Source: Arthrobacter roseus (GTDB taxonomy: Bacteria > Actinomycetota > Actinomycetes > Actinomycetales > Micrococcaceae). Taken from it: a DNA stretch of 64,000 nucleotides. Made by a program: the position numbers and the translations under genes. The notes beneath the pieces were generated by a model. It saw only the letters and a program-made list of their open reading frames with translations, had not been told where the DNA came from and made no database searches. The DNA is taken from assembly GCF_016907875.1 (NCBI RefSeq), contig NZ_JAFBCU010000001.1, forward strand, positions 1,426,001-1,490,000, in the 5' to 3' direction. Positions within the stretch are counted from its first letter, which is position 1. Each line of letters opens with the position of its first letter. This document shows, one piece after another, positions 27,844 to 37,000 of this stretch.

Positions 27844-29025
27844 CTATCTGACGTTAGCTGTTTCGCGGGCGCTGGAGGCGACGCTTGAAATGACCGCTTC
27901 CAGCGGCCCCCGTGTGCGGAGCACCGTAAAGGCCACGCCCATAGCGACGGCGACGGTCACCTGCAGCAATAGCACTCCAGCTGGGTTCGCATCGGGTGTG
28001 AGGAGCCCGATGAGGCTCATCACGGCGACGTGTGCACTATAGAGGGTCAGCGTCATGGCTCCCGGGCCGGACAGCGGAAGCAGAAGCCAGGGTTTCGATC
28101 GCGTGATGAGCAAGCAAGCACCAATAACCGCTGCGGAGGTTCCCGATGTGTGCAGCAAATCCAAGGGTTGCCCTGAATGCGGCGCACTGACTGCCAGCCA
28201 CCACCAGGATTCAGTCTGTCTCAGCGCGCTCAGTCCGACGTCGAGCATCGGTTTCAGGTAATACTCTGTCCCCTCCGAGGTGGCCAACAATGCTTTCAGG
28301 CCGCCCATGGTTCCCAGGAGCGCGAAGCTGGCTGCCTTGGCTGTGCTCGCCAAAGCGAGGCCACCGAGCAGGAGGATCCACTGGACGCGGAGCACGGCCA
28401 GGCCGAGCCGGCCGATGAGCATCCCGAACAGAATGTATCCGAACCATTGCAACACGGGGTAGTAGCCGGTCACGGCGACATCGATCAGCAGCGCTCCCGG
28501 GGAGGATAGATCCGCCCAGCCAACGTTGTGGCCGAGTTTTGGGGTTTCCAGCTCGCTGTATGCCAATCTCCGTAGCATTAACGCAGGGACGGGGGAGAGC
28601 ACGAGCCAGCCGGCAGTCCAGAAAGCCAAGGGCAGTACCCGGATCCCTAGAAACGGTAGCGCCAAAAGGAATAGGACGGCGTAGTGGAACAGGATGACGG
28701 CGATATTCACGTCGAGGCCTCCCAACACCAGCGCGATCAGACCGATAATGACAGCGCGGGTCGCGATACCCCTTCGGGCGCCGGATACTCGCTGATGGCC
28801 CGCGTCATTCTTGCGCACGCTTGACCCGCTCAGTAGCGCCAGCCCCACACCAGCCACCACGGCGAATAGCGCCGAGGACCGGCCTGAGAACACATGCGCG
28901 ATCCAGGTGGCCTCGGTATTGGCCGTATACAAGGGCATGATGTGGGTTGCCATCATGCCAAAGAGCGCGACACCTCGGGCAGCATCCAGCCCGGTAAGCC
29001 TTCTGCTTCCTGTCACCGATGCCAT
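27844..29025 (-). CDS. DUF418/acyltransferase-like polytopic membrane protein
   Basis: A 393-residue protein of about ten membrane helices. The N-terminus RRLTGLDAARGVALFGMMATHI has the R-x-x-x-L-D-x-x-R-G pattern of membrane acyltransferase-like proteins (DUF1624), and the C-terminal part PGAMTLTLYSAHVAVMSLIG matches DUF418. Substrate unknown; cell-envelope sugar acylation is possible. No ribosome site is seen before the ATG at 29025 or the GTG at 29028, but TAATTA lies about eight bases upstream, so the mRNA may be leaderless. It converges on the dapB-linked gene and diverges from dapA. Confidence 0.85.
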   Translation of the reverse strand: MASVTGSRRLTGLDAARGVALFGMMATHIMPLYTANTEATWIAHVFSGRSSALFAVVAGVGLALLSGSSVRKNDAGHQRVSGARRGIATRAVIIGLIALVLGGLDVNIAVILFHYAVLFLLALPFLGIRVLPLAFWTAGWLVLSPVPALMLRRLAYSELETPKLGHNVGWADLSSPGALLIDVAVTGYYPVLQWFGYILFGMLIGRLGLAVLRVQWILLLGGLALASTAKAASFALLGTMGGLKALLATSEGTEYYLKPMLDVGLSALRQTESWWWLAVSAPHSGQPLDLLHTSGTSAAVIGACLLITRSKPWLLLPLSGPGAMTLTLYSAHVAVMSLIGLLTPDANPAGVLLLQVTVAVAMGVAFTVLRTRGPLEAVISSVASSARETANVR

Positions 29026-29123
29026 CACTAAATAATTACACGGCCCGGCGGGAAAGCTTCGTAGACCGCGCCCGCGGCGGGCCCGATGTCCCTTTGTACG
29101 GTGCAGCAGGTAACGTTTTACCC

Positions 29124-30080
29124 ATGGAAGATGTCTACAGTCGCGATTTGCCCTTCGGAACTCTGGTGACCGCTATGGTCACGCCCTTCACTGAAGAGGG
29201 CTCCGTGGACTTCGACGCTGTCGCACGGCTGGCGGAGACCCTCGTGTCGGAAGGGTGTGACGGCCTGGTCGTGTCAGGGACAACCGGGGAGACATCAACG
29301 CTGGAGGATCAGGAGAAGGAAGATCTCTTCCGGGTTGTCGCGGAAACGGTGGGAGGCCGAGCGAAGGTCATAGCCGGAACCGGCACCAATCATACTGCGC
29401 ATTCGGTCGAGATGGCCGTGCGAGCCGCCCGTGCGGGCGCTGACGGACAACTGGTCGTCACCCCGTATTACAACAAGCCAACGCAGGCCGGCGTCCTTGC
29501 GCACTTCGACGCAGTTGCCGCAGCAACGGACGTTCCCATCATGATCTACGACATTCCTGGCCGGTCAGGCATCGAGATTCATACCGAGACCATGCTGAAA
29601 CTGGCTGAACGACCTCACATCCTGGCCCTGAAAGATGCAAAGGCAGACTTCTCAGCCGTCACACGGGTTATGGCGAACACCGAACTAGATATATACGCTG
29701 GCGACGACGGCCTGATCTTCCCCTGGATGATGGCGGGCGCGGTCGGAGTCGTGAGCGTTGTTGCTCACGTCGCGACGCAGCAGTTTCGTGCCCTTGTCGA
29801 TGCAGCCTCGTGCGGAGATCTCAAGACTGCCAGACGGATCCACTTTGAGCTGGATCCGTTGGTGCGGGCGGTTATGACACACCTTCCCGGTGCTGTCTCC
29901 GCCAAACAAATCCTCAAAATGCAGGGAATCCTTGGCAACACAGCGGTAAGACTCCCGCTCGTGGAACCGGATGCCGTCGAAATGGAACCGGTCCTGACGG
30001 ATCTGGCTGAAGCGGGCTGGGACTTCTCCCGCCCGACGCGGCAATACTCTGCGACAACCAATACCGATGAAAGCGTGTAA
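29124..30080 (+). CDS. dapA: 4-hydroxy-tetrahydrodipicolinate synthase
   Basis: A 318-residue TIM-barrel enzyme that condenses pyruvate with aspartate semialdehyde, the first committed lysine/DAP step. Motifs: FGTLVTAMVTPFTEEGSVDF, VSGTTGETSTL, VTPYYNKPTQAGVLAHF (catalytic Tyr), YDIPGRSGIEI and LALKDAKAD with the Schiff-base lysine at about 170. ATG at 29124 matches the family N-terminus; earlier in-frame codons would overlap the divergent gene. RNase J follows three bases after the stop. Confidence 0.96.
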   Translation: MEDVYSRDLPFGTLVTAMVTPFTEEGSVDFDAVARLAETLVSEGCDGLVVSGTTGETSTLEDQEKEDLFRVVAETVGGRAKVIAGTGTNHTAHSVEMAVRAARAGADGQLVVTPYYNKPTQAGVLAHFDAVAAATDVPIMIYDIPGRSGIEIHTETMLKLAERPHILALKDAKADFSAVTRVMANTELDIYAGDDGLIFPWMMAGAVGVVSVVAHVATQQFRALVDAASCGDLKTARRIHFELDPLVRAVMTHLPGAVSAKQILKMQGILGNTAVRLPLVEPDAVEMEPVLTDLAEAGWDFSRPTRQYSATTNTDESV

Positions 30081-30083
30081 AGA

Positions 30084-31775
30084 ATGACAGACATCGCCGC
30101 GCCCAGACTCAAAACACCCCCAACGCTGCCTGCAGGAACGCTGCGCATCGTTCCCCTCGGAGGACTGGGTGAAATTGGCAGGAACATGGCCGTGTTCGAA
30201 ATCAATGGCAAGTTGCTCATTGTGGACTGCGGGGTTCTCTTTCCGGAAGAGACACAGCCCGGCGTGGACCTCATCCTGCCCGACTTCAGTTACATTGAGG
30301 ACCGGCTCGACGACGTCGTAGGCCTCGTCCTCACCCACGGACACGAAGACCACATCGGGGCTGTCCCGTACCTCCTGCGGCTCAAAGCCGACATCCCCTT
30401 GATCGGTTCGCAGCTGACCCTTGCCCTTATCGAAGCGAAGCTTCAAGAACACCGGATCAAGCCGTACACGCTGACTGTTTCGGAGGGCCAGATCGAACAG
30501 TTCGGTCCGTTCGACTGTGAGTTCGTCGCTGTCAATCACTCCATCCCGGATGCTCTGGCGGTGTTCATCCGCACAGTCGCCGGAAATGTCCTCCATACGG
30601 GCGATTTCAAAATGGATCAGTTGCCCCTGGACGGCCGAATAACTGACCTCCGGGCGTTCTCCCGTCTAGGCGAGGAAGGAGTGGACCTGTTCATGGTCGA
30701 CTCCACGAACGCCGATGTACCCGGCTTCACGACCGCAGAACGCGAAATTGGTCCGGTTCTGGAGAATCTCTTTGCCAAGGTGAAAAAGCGGATCATCGTG
30801 GCATCTTTTTCCTCGCATATCCATCGTGTACAGCAAGTACTCGATGCTGCTGCGGCACATGGCCGCCACGTCGCGTTCGTCGGCCGGTCGATGGTGCGGA
30901 ATATGACAATCGCTGCGAAGCTCGGGTACCTGCACGTTCCAGATGGCATCTTGGTGGATATCAAGAATGTGGATAATCTGCCCGATGACAAAGTAGTCCT
31001 CATGTCCACTGGGTCGCAGGGCGAACCCATGGCAGCATTATCTCGCATGGCCAACGGCGACCACCGAATTACCGTCGGCGACGGCGACACCGTCATCCTT
31101 GCTTCCTCACTGATTCCAGGAAATGAAAACGCCGTCTACCGGGTCATCAACGGGCTCCTGAAACTGGGAGCCGACGTCGTACACAAGGGCAACGCCAAGG
31201 TGCATGTTTCCGGACATGCCGCCGCGGGTGAATTGCTGTATTGCTACAACATCATCAAACCCCGCAACGTGATGCCGGTTCACGGCGAGACCCGCCATCT
31301 GATCGCGAATGGAAAACTGGCTGAGTCGACGGGTGTCCCGGCCGATCGTGTCCTGCTGACGGACGACGGATCTGTGGTGGACCTGAGCGAAGGCAAGGCG
31401 CGCATCGTTGGAGCGGTCGAATGCGGTCTGGTGTACGTGGATGGTTCGAGCATCGGAGGGGTGACGGATTCGGATCTGAAGGATCGGAGGGTGCTTGGTG
31501 AAGAAGGTTTCATCTCGATCATCACCGTCGTCAACAGCACCACGGGAAAGATAGTTTCAGGACCCGAAATTCACGCCCGCGGCTTCGCCGAAAACGACAC
31601 CGTCTTTGACGAAATCAAGCCCAGAATCAGCGCTGCGCTGGAAGAGGCGGTGACCTCCAACAGAGATCACACGTCCTATCAGCTCCAACAGGTCATTCGT
31701 CGCATCGTCGGCACCTGGGTGAATAAGCGCTACCGTCGTCGCCCGATGATCATTCCTGTCGTCCTCGAAGCATGA
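30084..31775 (+). CDS. rnj: Ribonuclease J
   Basis: A 563-residue metallo-beta-lactamase/beta-CASP ribonuclease with 5'-3' exo- and endonuclease activity in mRNA decay and rRNA maturation. It has PLGGLGEIGRNM near residue 27, the zinc motif THGHEDHIGAVPYLL (about 84-98), HTGDFKMDQ and the C-terminal FVSGHAAAGEL-like motif (HVSGHAAAGEL) followed by PVHGE. ATG is three bases after dapA, an association common in actinobacteria. Confidence 0.96.
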   Translation: MTDIAAPRLKTPPTLPAGTLRIVPLGGLGEIGRNMAVFEINGKLLIVDCGVLFPEETQPGVDLILPDFSYIEDRLDDVVGLVLTHGHEDHIGAVPYLLRLKADIPLIGSQLTLALIEAKLQEHRIKPYTLTVSEGQIEQFGPFDCEFVAVNHSIPDALAVFIRTVAGNVLHTGDFKMDQLPLDGRITDLRAFSRLGEEGVDLFMVDSTNADVPGFTTAEREIGPVLENLFAKVKKRIIVASFSSHIHRVQQVLDAAAAHGRHVAFVGRSMVRNMTIAAKLGYLHVPDGILVDIKNVDNLPDDKVVLMSTGSQGEPMAALSRMANGDHRITVGDGDTVILASSLIPGNENAVYRVINGLLKLGADVVHKGNAKVHVSGHAAAGELLYCYNIIKPRNVMPVHGETRHLIANGKLAESTGVPADRVLLTDDGSVVDLSEGKARIVGAVECGLVYVDGSSIGGVTDSDLKDRRVLGEEGFISIITVVNSTTGKIVSGPEIHARGFAENDTVFDEIKPRISAALEEAVTSNRDHTSYQLQQVIRRIVGTWVNKRYRRRPMIIPVVLEA

Positions 31776-31847
31776 GCCTGCTCCGGACACGCGTTCAGCA
31801 ACTGGTCGACCTCGAACCGATCGCCCGGTAATCCCGGGAATTCAGGA

Positions 31848-31893
31848 GCGGATGAAGTACGGTTGCTTATATGGCGACCCGTACTTCATCCGC
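31848..31893 (+). promoter_or_regulatory. 15-bp inverted repeat enclosing the ftsK start codon
   Basis: The arm at 31848-31862 (GCGGATGAAGTACGG) is the exact inverse of 31879-31893 (CCGTACTTCATCCGC). The 16-base loop (31863-31878) contains the ftsK ATG at 31871, and the likely ribosome site AGGAG (31844-31848) lies just before the left arm. As RNA this would be a very stable hairpin presenting the start codon in its loop; as DNA it is a 46-bp operator-like dyad. Confidence 0.6.
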
Positions 31894-34750
31894 CGCAAAA
31901 GGCACTCATCCATCCCGAGGCAAGCCCTCGGGCCCTTCGGCGCGCTCATCGTCGAGCGCAACGTCAAAGACCAAACAGCAGCCAGTCACTCACGAGGAGC
32001 CTCTGCCACTACCCGCCCGAGCCATCAAGGGTCTGTGGATGGGGACCGCACATATCGTCGGCGCCGCGGTCCGTAAGGTCGGCCAGGACGTTCATCCGAA
32101 GCGAGAGGTGCGTAGGGACGGTACTGGCTTTTTCTTGATTCTCGTTGTTGTTCTCGTCGCCACAGTGGAATGGTGGGCGCTTCGGGGTGGATTCTGGAAC
32201 GGCGTTCATGCAGTTTCCGCTGGCACGTTCGGCTGGATGGCCCTTATTGTCCCGTTCATTGTGCTGATCGGTGCGGTCCGTCTATTTCGCTACCCGGAGG
32301 AACATAGAGCCAATAACCGTATCGGAATCGGTCTTGCCATGTTCCTTTTGTCAGCGTCGGCTCTCGCGCACCTGATAGGGGGGAGACCCCAGCTCTCAGA
32401 AGGCTACGACGGGCTGTGGGCAGCAGGTGGAATGGTCGGCTTTGTCCTGGCGTCCCCGCTGGCCAGTATCACCGTTTACCTTCCGTTCGTGTTGTATTCC
32501 TTGCTCACGTTCCTGAGTATCCTGATCGTCACAGCCACACCGATTCGTCACATTCCTGCACGGCTGCGGTCTCTGTACGAACACATGATGGGCCAGGACC
32601 CGGGGGCTCCGCGCGGTGACGATTCCTCAGATCACGATCAACGGTACCTCTATGACTCAGAGGGCCGTCTTAAAGACTCTGCGAAAACGGACAAGAGAAC
32701 CAAGCGTGAACGCAAAAAACGACGTGGGCGCAATGCCTCTTCGGCGGAGGAAAACGACCCCGAGTCGCTGGTGGGAGACGAAGCGTTCGAGAATGCAGTC
32801 ATCGACGACCCGAGTGATACGCAGAGGACTGCCAACCCGGTACCTCCGGGCGTACGCAGACCCACACAGTCGGAGCTCGCCGCCGAAAAAATCAAGCGGG
32901 ACCAGGGCCTACCCACCACCGGCGCGCCCACCGAAGCCATCTCGACTGTGCCTCCGGCTGGACCGGAAGTTACCGTCGCACGCGTACAGCCCCAGATTCC
33001 CGCGGTACCTTTGCCGCCGCGTACGGAACAGCTTCAGCTCGCCGGTGACATAAGCTACACCCTGCCGCCATCTGATTACCTGCCGGCCGGGTCTCCACCC
33101 AAGGAGCGCTCCGAGGCCAATGACGCTGTCGTCGCGGCACTGACCCACACTCTGGACCAGTTCAAGGTGGAGGCAAAAGTCACGGGCTTCTCCCGTGGGC
33201 CCACGGTGACGCGGTATGAGATCGCGCTGGCTCCGGGGACCAAGGTGGAACGGGTCACGGCACTGTCCAAAAACATTTCATATGCTGTTGCCAGCTCGGA
33301 TGTTCGTATCCTGTCTCCGATCCCTGGCAAGTCCGCCATCGGCATCGAGATACCCAACAGCGACCGTGAAACGGTATCGCTGGGCGATGTGCTGCGGTCC
33401 AACAACGCCCGCAAATCAGAGCATCCCATGATCATGGGTGTCGGCAAAGACGTAGAGGGTGGCTATGTTGTGGCGAACCTCGCCAAAACTCCGCACCTGC
33501 TGGTTGCTGGCGCAACAGGGGCCGGTAAGTCTTCGTTCGTTAATTCAATGATTACGTCAATACTCATGCGTGCCACGCCGGATGAGGTGCGCATGATCAT
33601 GGTGGACCCAAAGCGAGTGGAGTTGACCGCTTATGAGGGCGTGCCCCATCTCATCACGCCGATCATCACGAGTCCCAAGAAGGCGGCCGAAGCGCTTCAA
33701 TGGGTTGTCCGCGAGATGGACACCCGATATGACGACCTTGCCAACTTCGGGTTCAAGCACATCGACGACTTCAACAAGGGCGTCCGAAACGGCAAGGTCG
33801 TTCCCCCCGCTGGATCAAAACGCGTGATCCGCCCATATCCGTATCTTCTGGTCATTGTCGACGAGCTCGCCGACCTCATGATGGTGGCACCACGTGATGT
33901 GGAGGATTCAATCGTGCGGATTACCCAACTTGCTCGTGCAGCCGGTATACACCTTGTGCTGGCAACGCAGCGTCCATCTGTAGACGTCGTGACTGGTTTG
34001 ATCAAAGCGAACGTTCCCTCCCGTATGGCTTTTGCGACATCGTCGGTTACGGACTCACGCGTCGTTTTGGATCAGCCGGGTGCAGAGAAGCTGATCGGCC
34101 AGGGAGACGCACTCTTCCTACCGATGGGTGCGTCAAAACCTATTCGTGTTCAGGGCGCTTGGGTCACTGAATCGGAGATCCACCGTGTAGTCGAACACGT
34201 CAAGGGCCAGCTGCAGGCCAATTACCGTGACGATGTTGCAGTGCAGGCACCAAAGAAACAGATTGATGCCGATATCGGAGACGACTTGGACGTTTTGCTG
34301 CAGGCCACGGAGCTCGTGGTGACAACTCAGTTTGGCTCAACGTCTATGCTGCAGCGGAAACTGCGGGTTGGCTTCGCGAAGGCGGGCAGACTCATGGATC
34401 TGTTGGAGTCACGGGGTGTCGTCGGGCCGTCAGAAGGATCGAAGGCCCGGGACGTTCTGGTCCAACCTGATGACCTGGCAGTCACGCTGGCTGCGATGAG
34501 GGGCGATGATCCGCCCGCGGACTCAGACGCTATGGACAGTGCGGGAGGAGTGCCAGCCAACGTTCGGACCGCTGCCCTAGCCGACAATGCCAACGCCAAT
34601 CACGGGTTCAAAGAAGGAGCCTCGGCCGGTAATGATGAGGTAGCCCGGGATCTCGAATCCCGCCCGCAACCGGTTGACTATTTCGATGGCAGCAGCAGCG
34701 GCATTGATGACGGCGGCGGCGAGGACGCGTGGTCTCTCACCGGACGGTAG
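31871..34750 (+). CDS. ftsK: DNA translocase FtsK/SpoIIIE
   Basis: A 959-residue septal ATPase that pumps chromosomal DNA during division. A Ser/Thr/Lys-rich cytosolic N-terminus (about 1-85) is followed by four membrane helices (about 90-235), a charged linker with KRTKRERKKRRGR, then the motor: Walker A AGATGAGKSS (about 545-554), Walker B LLVIVDELADLMM and QRPSVDVVTGLIKANVPSR, and the C-terminal gamma winged helix (LQRKLRVGFAKAGRLMDLLE, about 822-841). The start is set by the ATG inside the hairpin loop; an out-of-frame ATG at 31852 lies nearer the AGGAG site (see findings). Confidence 0.95.
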   Translation: MATRTSSAAKGTHPSRGKPSGPSARSSSSATSKTKQQPVTHEEPLPLPARAIKGLWMGTAHIVGAAVRKVGQDVHPKREVRRDGTGFFLILVVVLVATVEWWALRGGFWNGVHAVSAGTFGWMALIVPFIVLIGAVRLFRYPEEHRANNRIGIGLAMFLLSASALAHLIGGRPQLSEGYDGLWAAGGMVGFVLASPLASITVYLPFVLYSLLTFLSILIVTATPIRHIPARLRSLYEHMMGQDPGAPRGDDSSDHDQRYLYDSEGRLKDSAKTDKRTKRERKKRRGRNASSAEENDPESLVGDEAFENAVIDDPSDTQRTANPVPPGVRRPTQSELAAEKIKRDQGLPTTGAPTEAISTVPPAGPEVTVARVQPQIPAVPLPPRTEQLQLAGDISYTLPPSDYLPAGSPPKERSEANDAVVAALTHTLDQFKVEAKVTGFSRGPTVTRYEIALAPGTKVERVTALSKNISYAVASSDVRILSPIPGKSAIGIEIPNSDRETVSLGDVLRSNNARKSEHPMIMGVGKDVEGGYVVANLAKTPHLLVAGATGAGKSSFVNSMITSILMRATPDEVRMIMVDPKRVELTAYEGVPHLITPIITSPKKAAEALQWVVREMDTRYDDLANFGFKHIDDFNKGVRNGKVVPPAGSKRVIRPYPYLLVIVDELADLMMVAPRDVEDSIVRITQLARAAGIHLVLATQRPSVDVVTGLIKANVPSRMAFATSSVTDSRVVLDQPGAEKLIGQGDALFLPMGASKPIRVQGAWVTESEIHRVVEHVKGQLQANYRDDVAVQAPKKQIDADIGDDLDVLLQATELVVTTQFGSTSMLQRKLRVGFAKAGRLMDLLESRGVVGPSEGSKARDVLVQPDDLAVTLAAMRGDDPPADSDAMDSAGGVPANVRTAALADNANANHGFKEGASAGNDEVARDLESRPQPVDYFDGSSSGIDDGGGEDAWSLTGR

Positions 34751-34759
34751 CCTTGAACT

Positions 34760-35362
34760 GTGAATGAGATCCAGCGCAGTGTCCCTGTCGTGAACATAGC
34801 CAACGTGTTGACCGTCTTGCGGATTGTGCTGGTCCCCTTTTTTGTCTGGGCACTGTTGGTTGACAGTCCCGGGCTCGAACCAGAGAACGGCGCGGCCCGC
34901 TGGATCGCGGTCGCGCTCTTCGCAGTTGCTATCTATACCGATAAACTCGATGGTGATCTTGCCCGGAGCAAGGGCTTAATAACGGATTTCGGAAAGATTG
35001 CCGATCCCATTGCGGACAAGTTGCTCATCGGGTCCGCACTTGTCATGCTGGCGCTGCTTGATGAGTTGTGGTGGTGGGTCGTCATCGTGATTCTGGCCCG
35101 CGAACTCGGTATAACTCTTCTGCGGTTTGTGGTGATCCGCCAAGGTGTCATCCCCGCTTCGCGGGGTGGCAAGCTGAAGACGGTCGTGCAGACCTTCGCC
35201 ATAATTTTGTATCTGCTCCCTCTTTCCTCGATGCTCGGCAGCTGGACGCTCTGGATGGCCGGCAGCGTCATGTTTGCCGCACTGGTCATCACGGTCGTTA
35301 CAGGCGTGGACTACGTCATCAAGGCTCTACGGTTGCGCGCCGGGAAGATTTCTGGCCGGTGA
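34760..35362 (+). CDS. pgsA: CDP-diacylglycerol-glycerol-3-phosphate phosphatidyltransferase
   Basis: A 200-residue membrane enzyme that makes phosphatidylglycerol phosphate from CDP-diacylglycerol. The CDP-alcohol transferase motif is seen in TDKLDGDLAR followed by DFGKIADPIADK (about 60-88), which supplies the aspartates for two metal ions. Five or six helices surround it. GTG at 34760 starts nine bases after ftsK; the stop overlaps the cinA-like GTG by four bases. The ftsK-pgsA-cinA-clgR order is standard in actinobacteria. Confidence 0.94.
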   Translation: MNEIQRSVPVVNIANVLTVLRIVLVPFFVWALLVDSPGLEPENGAARWIAVALFAVAIYTDKLDGDLARSKGLITDFGKIADPIADKLLIGSALVMLALLDELWWWVVIVILARELGITLLRFVVIRQGVIPASRGGKLKTVVQTFAIILYLLPLSSMLGSWTLWMAGSVMFAALVITVVTGVDYVIKALRLRAGKISGR

Positions 35363-35838
35363 CTGGCAGGAATGCGATCGCTGAGGCCGTTATCGACGAG
35401 GCTGTCCGCATCGGCGCTACGATTGCTACCGCCGAATCATTGACCGCGGGAATGGTGAGCTCATCGCTGGGCGGAGTTCCAGGCGCTTCTCGAGTACTGT
35501 TGGGTGGCGTTGTGGCGTACCAGAACGCGGTCAAGTCCGCCGTGCTTGGCGTAGATCCTGCGCTTTTGGAGAGGGTCGGCTCCGTTGACTCCGAGGTGGC
35601 AACGGCCATGTCGGAAGGCGTCCGTCAGCTATTGAACGCAGACTACGGAGTGGCGACCACTGGGGTTGCCGGCCCCCAATCACACGATGGAAAGGCGGTA
35701 GGAACTGTCTTCGTTTCTGTCGCTGGACCGATGGGGCTCTGCGTCTCGGAGTTTCGGTTTGCGGGCGCACGGGATGAAATTCGTAGCGAGACGACAACGG
35801 CGTCTCTCCAGCTCCTCCTCACCTGCCTCCGGAAGTAA
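35359..35838 (+). CDS. cinA: CinA C-terminal domain protein (NMN amidase type)
   Basis: A 159-residue single-domain CinA/PncC-like protein; relatives deamidate nicotinamide mononucleotide in pyridine nucleotide recycling. Motifs: IATAESLTAGMVSSSLGGVPGASRVLLGGVVAY, in which the S-L-T-x-G segment is catalytic, YGVATTGVAGPQ (about 96-107) and GTVFVSVAGP. The N-terminal molybdopterin-binding-like half of full-length CinA is absent, which is normal for this locus. GTG overlaps the pgsA stop (GTGA). Confidence 0.92.
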   Translation: MTGRNAIAEAVIDEAVRIGATIATAESLTAGMVSSSLGGVPGASRVLLGGVVAYQNAVKSAVLGVDPALLERVGSVDSEVATAMSEGVRQLLNADYGVATTGVAGPQSHDGKAVGTVFVSVAGPMGLCVSEFRFAGARDEIRSETTTASLQLLLTCLRK

Positions 35839-35927
35839 CCGGAGGGCCGGGAAGATGGCTCTTGCCGGTAGCCTTGATACTGGACTGTTGCCTGGGAACA
35901 AATCCAGAGGCCCAGAGGTTATGGAAG

Positions 35928-35983
35928 TATCAGCAGCTGATAGCGTAAATGGTCCGGAATACCTGAGACGGTCGGAAGACCGT
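35928..35983 (+). promoter_or_regulatory. Dyad and GGAA hairpin upstream of clgR
   Basis: The 267 bases before clgR hold two exact symmetries: TATCAGC-A-GCTGATA at 35928-35942, which looks like a protein binding site, and ACGGTC (35968-35973) pairing with GACCGT (35978-35983) around a GGAA tetraloop. A weak promoter could lie here (TAGCGT at 35941-35946). No typical ClgR site (TTCGC/GCGAA halves) was recognised. Confidence 0.35.
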
Positions 35984-36105
35984 TCATCCACTCGAGGAGC
36001 AAGGCGATACACATGGTAAAGCAACCCATATCCGTAAACGGAGTGGTCCGTTGGCGAGATGTAGGGTTGACAGACGATGCAAAGGGTGAGCCCAAGGAGC
36101 GTAAA

Positions 36106-36453
36106 ATGGTAGTTCTGCGTCATGAGATTGGGGACGTCCTCCGCGATGTCCGTCAGCGTCAGAGCCGTACCCTGCGCGAGGTCTCGCATAGTGCGCGTGT
36201 GTCACTCGGTTATCTGAGTGAAGTCGAACGAGGCCAGAAAGAGGCGTCGTCGGAATTGCTTTCTTCCATCTGCAGCGCTCTGGATGTTCCGCTTTCCCTG
36301 ATGCTCAGGGAAGTCAGTGAGCGTCTCGCAGTAGCGGAAGGCGTAGCTGTTCCTGACACGGTACCGCAGGAACTTTCACGAGAGTTTACCGGTACGATCC
36401 CAGACGAAGTGCCCGGCAACCTGAGTAAGGATCTAGCTTCTTCGTCTTTCTAG
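36106..36453 (+). CDS. clgR: ClgR-like helix-turn-helix regulator
   Basis: A 115-residue XRE-type regulator that in actinobacteria activates clp protease and other stress genes and is itself degraded by Clp. The HTH is [32 protein letters not shown] with the typical [10 protein letters not shown] recognition part; the tail [10 protein letters not shown] and the final SSSF are likely Clp recognition features. ATG at 36106 has AAGGAG six bases upstream. The frame is open back to an ATG at 36013, which would add 31 residues ([17 protein letters not shown]...) and lacks a well-placed ribosome site; both starts are possible. Confidence 0.9.
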   Translation: MVVLRHEIGDVLRDVRQRQSRTLREVSHSARVSLGYLSEVERGQKEASSELLSSICSALDVPLSLMLREVSERLAVAEGVAVPDTVPQELSREFTGTIPDEVPGNLSKDLASSSF

Positions 36454-36470
36454 ACCTTTGAAGAGAGAGG

Positions 36471-36501
36471 GCCCACAGAGCGCTGCTCTGTGGGCACTTT
36501 T
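36471..36501 (+). terminator. Intrinsic terminator after clgR
   Basis: An 11-base perfect stem, GCCCACAGAGC (36471-36481) with GCTCTGTGGGC (36485-36495), closes a three-base loop GCT and is followed by ACTTTT. It lies between the convergent clgR and marR-type genes and may serve both. Confidence 0.9.
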
Positions 36502-36514
36502 GCGTTAGCAGCGC

Positions 36515-36991
36515 CTAATAGTTATCCCGCGTGTACGTTTCATTGAGTTGCCCCAAGAGACGCGCCAAATCGCCTATGTCCGCAGCTGACCAATCCTCCA
36601 TCAGATGCCGGAAAGCATCCTTGCGTCCGGATTGGGCAGCAAACAATCTGCTGGACCCAAGTGGAGTGAGGCTAATGGCTTGAGCACGGCCATCCTGAGG
36701 ATCCGCTGTTTTCTGAACCAGACCGAGTTGTTCAAGCATGGTGATCTGACGGCTGACTGATGGCTTCCCGATACCTACGTTCGTAGCAAGATCGGTAAGG
36801 CGCATGCCGCCGGTGCGTTGCAGAATGACCAACAAGCCGTAGGCCGCTGGCTCCATATCTGGATGAACGCGCCTGGCAACCTTGTGCGAATTGGAGCGTG
36901 CCCTGCGCCAGAGGATGCTCAACTGCTCCTCCAGCGCCTTTATGGCTGCATCAGCAGCGCCTTCCGCCACGTTCACGCCTTGTTCGGTCAT
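36515..36991 (-). CDS. MarR-family transcriptional regulator
   Basis: A 158-residue winged-helix protein with the MarR pattern: EPAAYGLLVILQRTGGMRLTDLATNVGIGKPSVSRQITMLEQLGLVQKTADPQDGRAQAISLTPLG. In this stretch the recognition helix is GKPSVSRQITML and the wing carries D-x-x-D-G-R-A. Ligand and targets are unknown. No ribosome site precedes the ATG, but TACAAT lies about seven bases upstream on this strand, so the transcript is probably leaderless. Confidence 0.93.
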   Translation of the reverse strand: MTEQGVNVAEGAADAAIKALEEQLSILWRRARSNSHKVARRVHPDMEPAAYGLLVILQRTGGMRLTDLATNVGIGKPSVSRQITMLEQLGLVQKTADPQDGRAQAISLTPLGSSRLFAAQSGRKDAFRHLMEDWSAADIGDLARLLGQLNETYTRDNY

Positions 36992-37000
36992 GGAGTCATT

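Noticed and set aside
31852-32076. 74-codon frame starting at ATG 31852, near AGGAG
   Set aside because: Overlaps ftsK out of frame and looks like shifted ftsK codons; kept only as part of the start-site question.
35068-35358. Extended N-terminus for the CinA-like protein from 35068
   Set aside because: This frame runs inside pgsA and has no CinA similarity; the GTG at 35359 overlapping the pgsA stop fits better.
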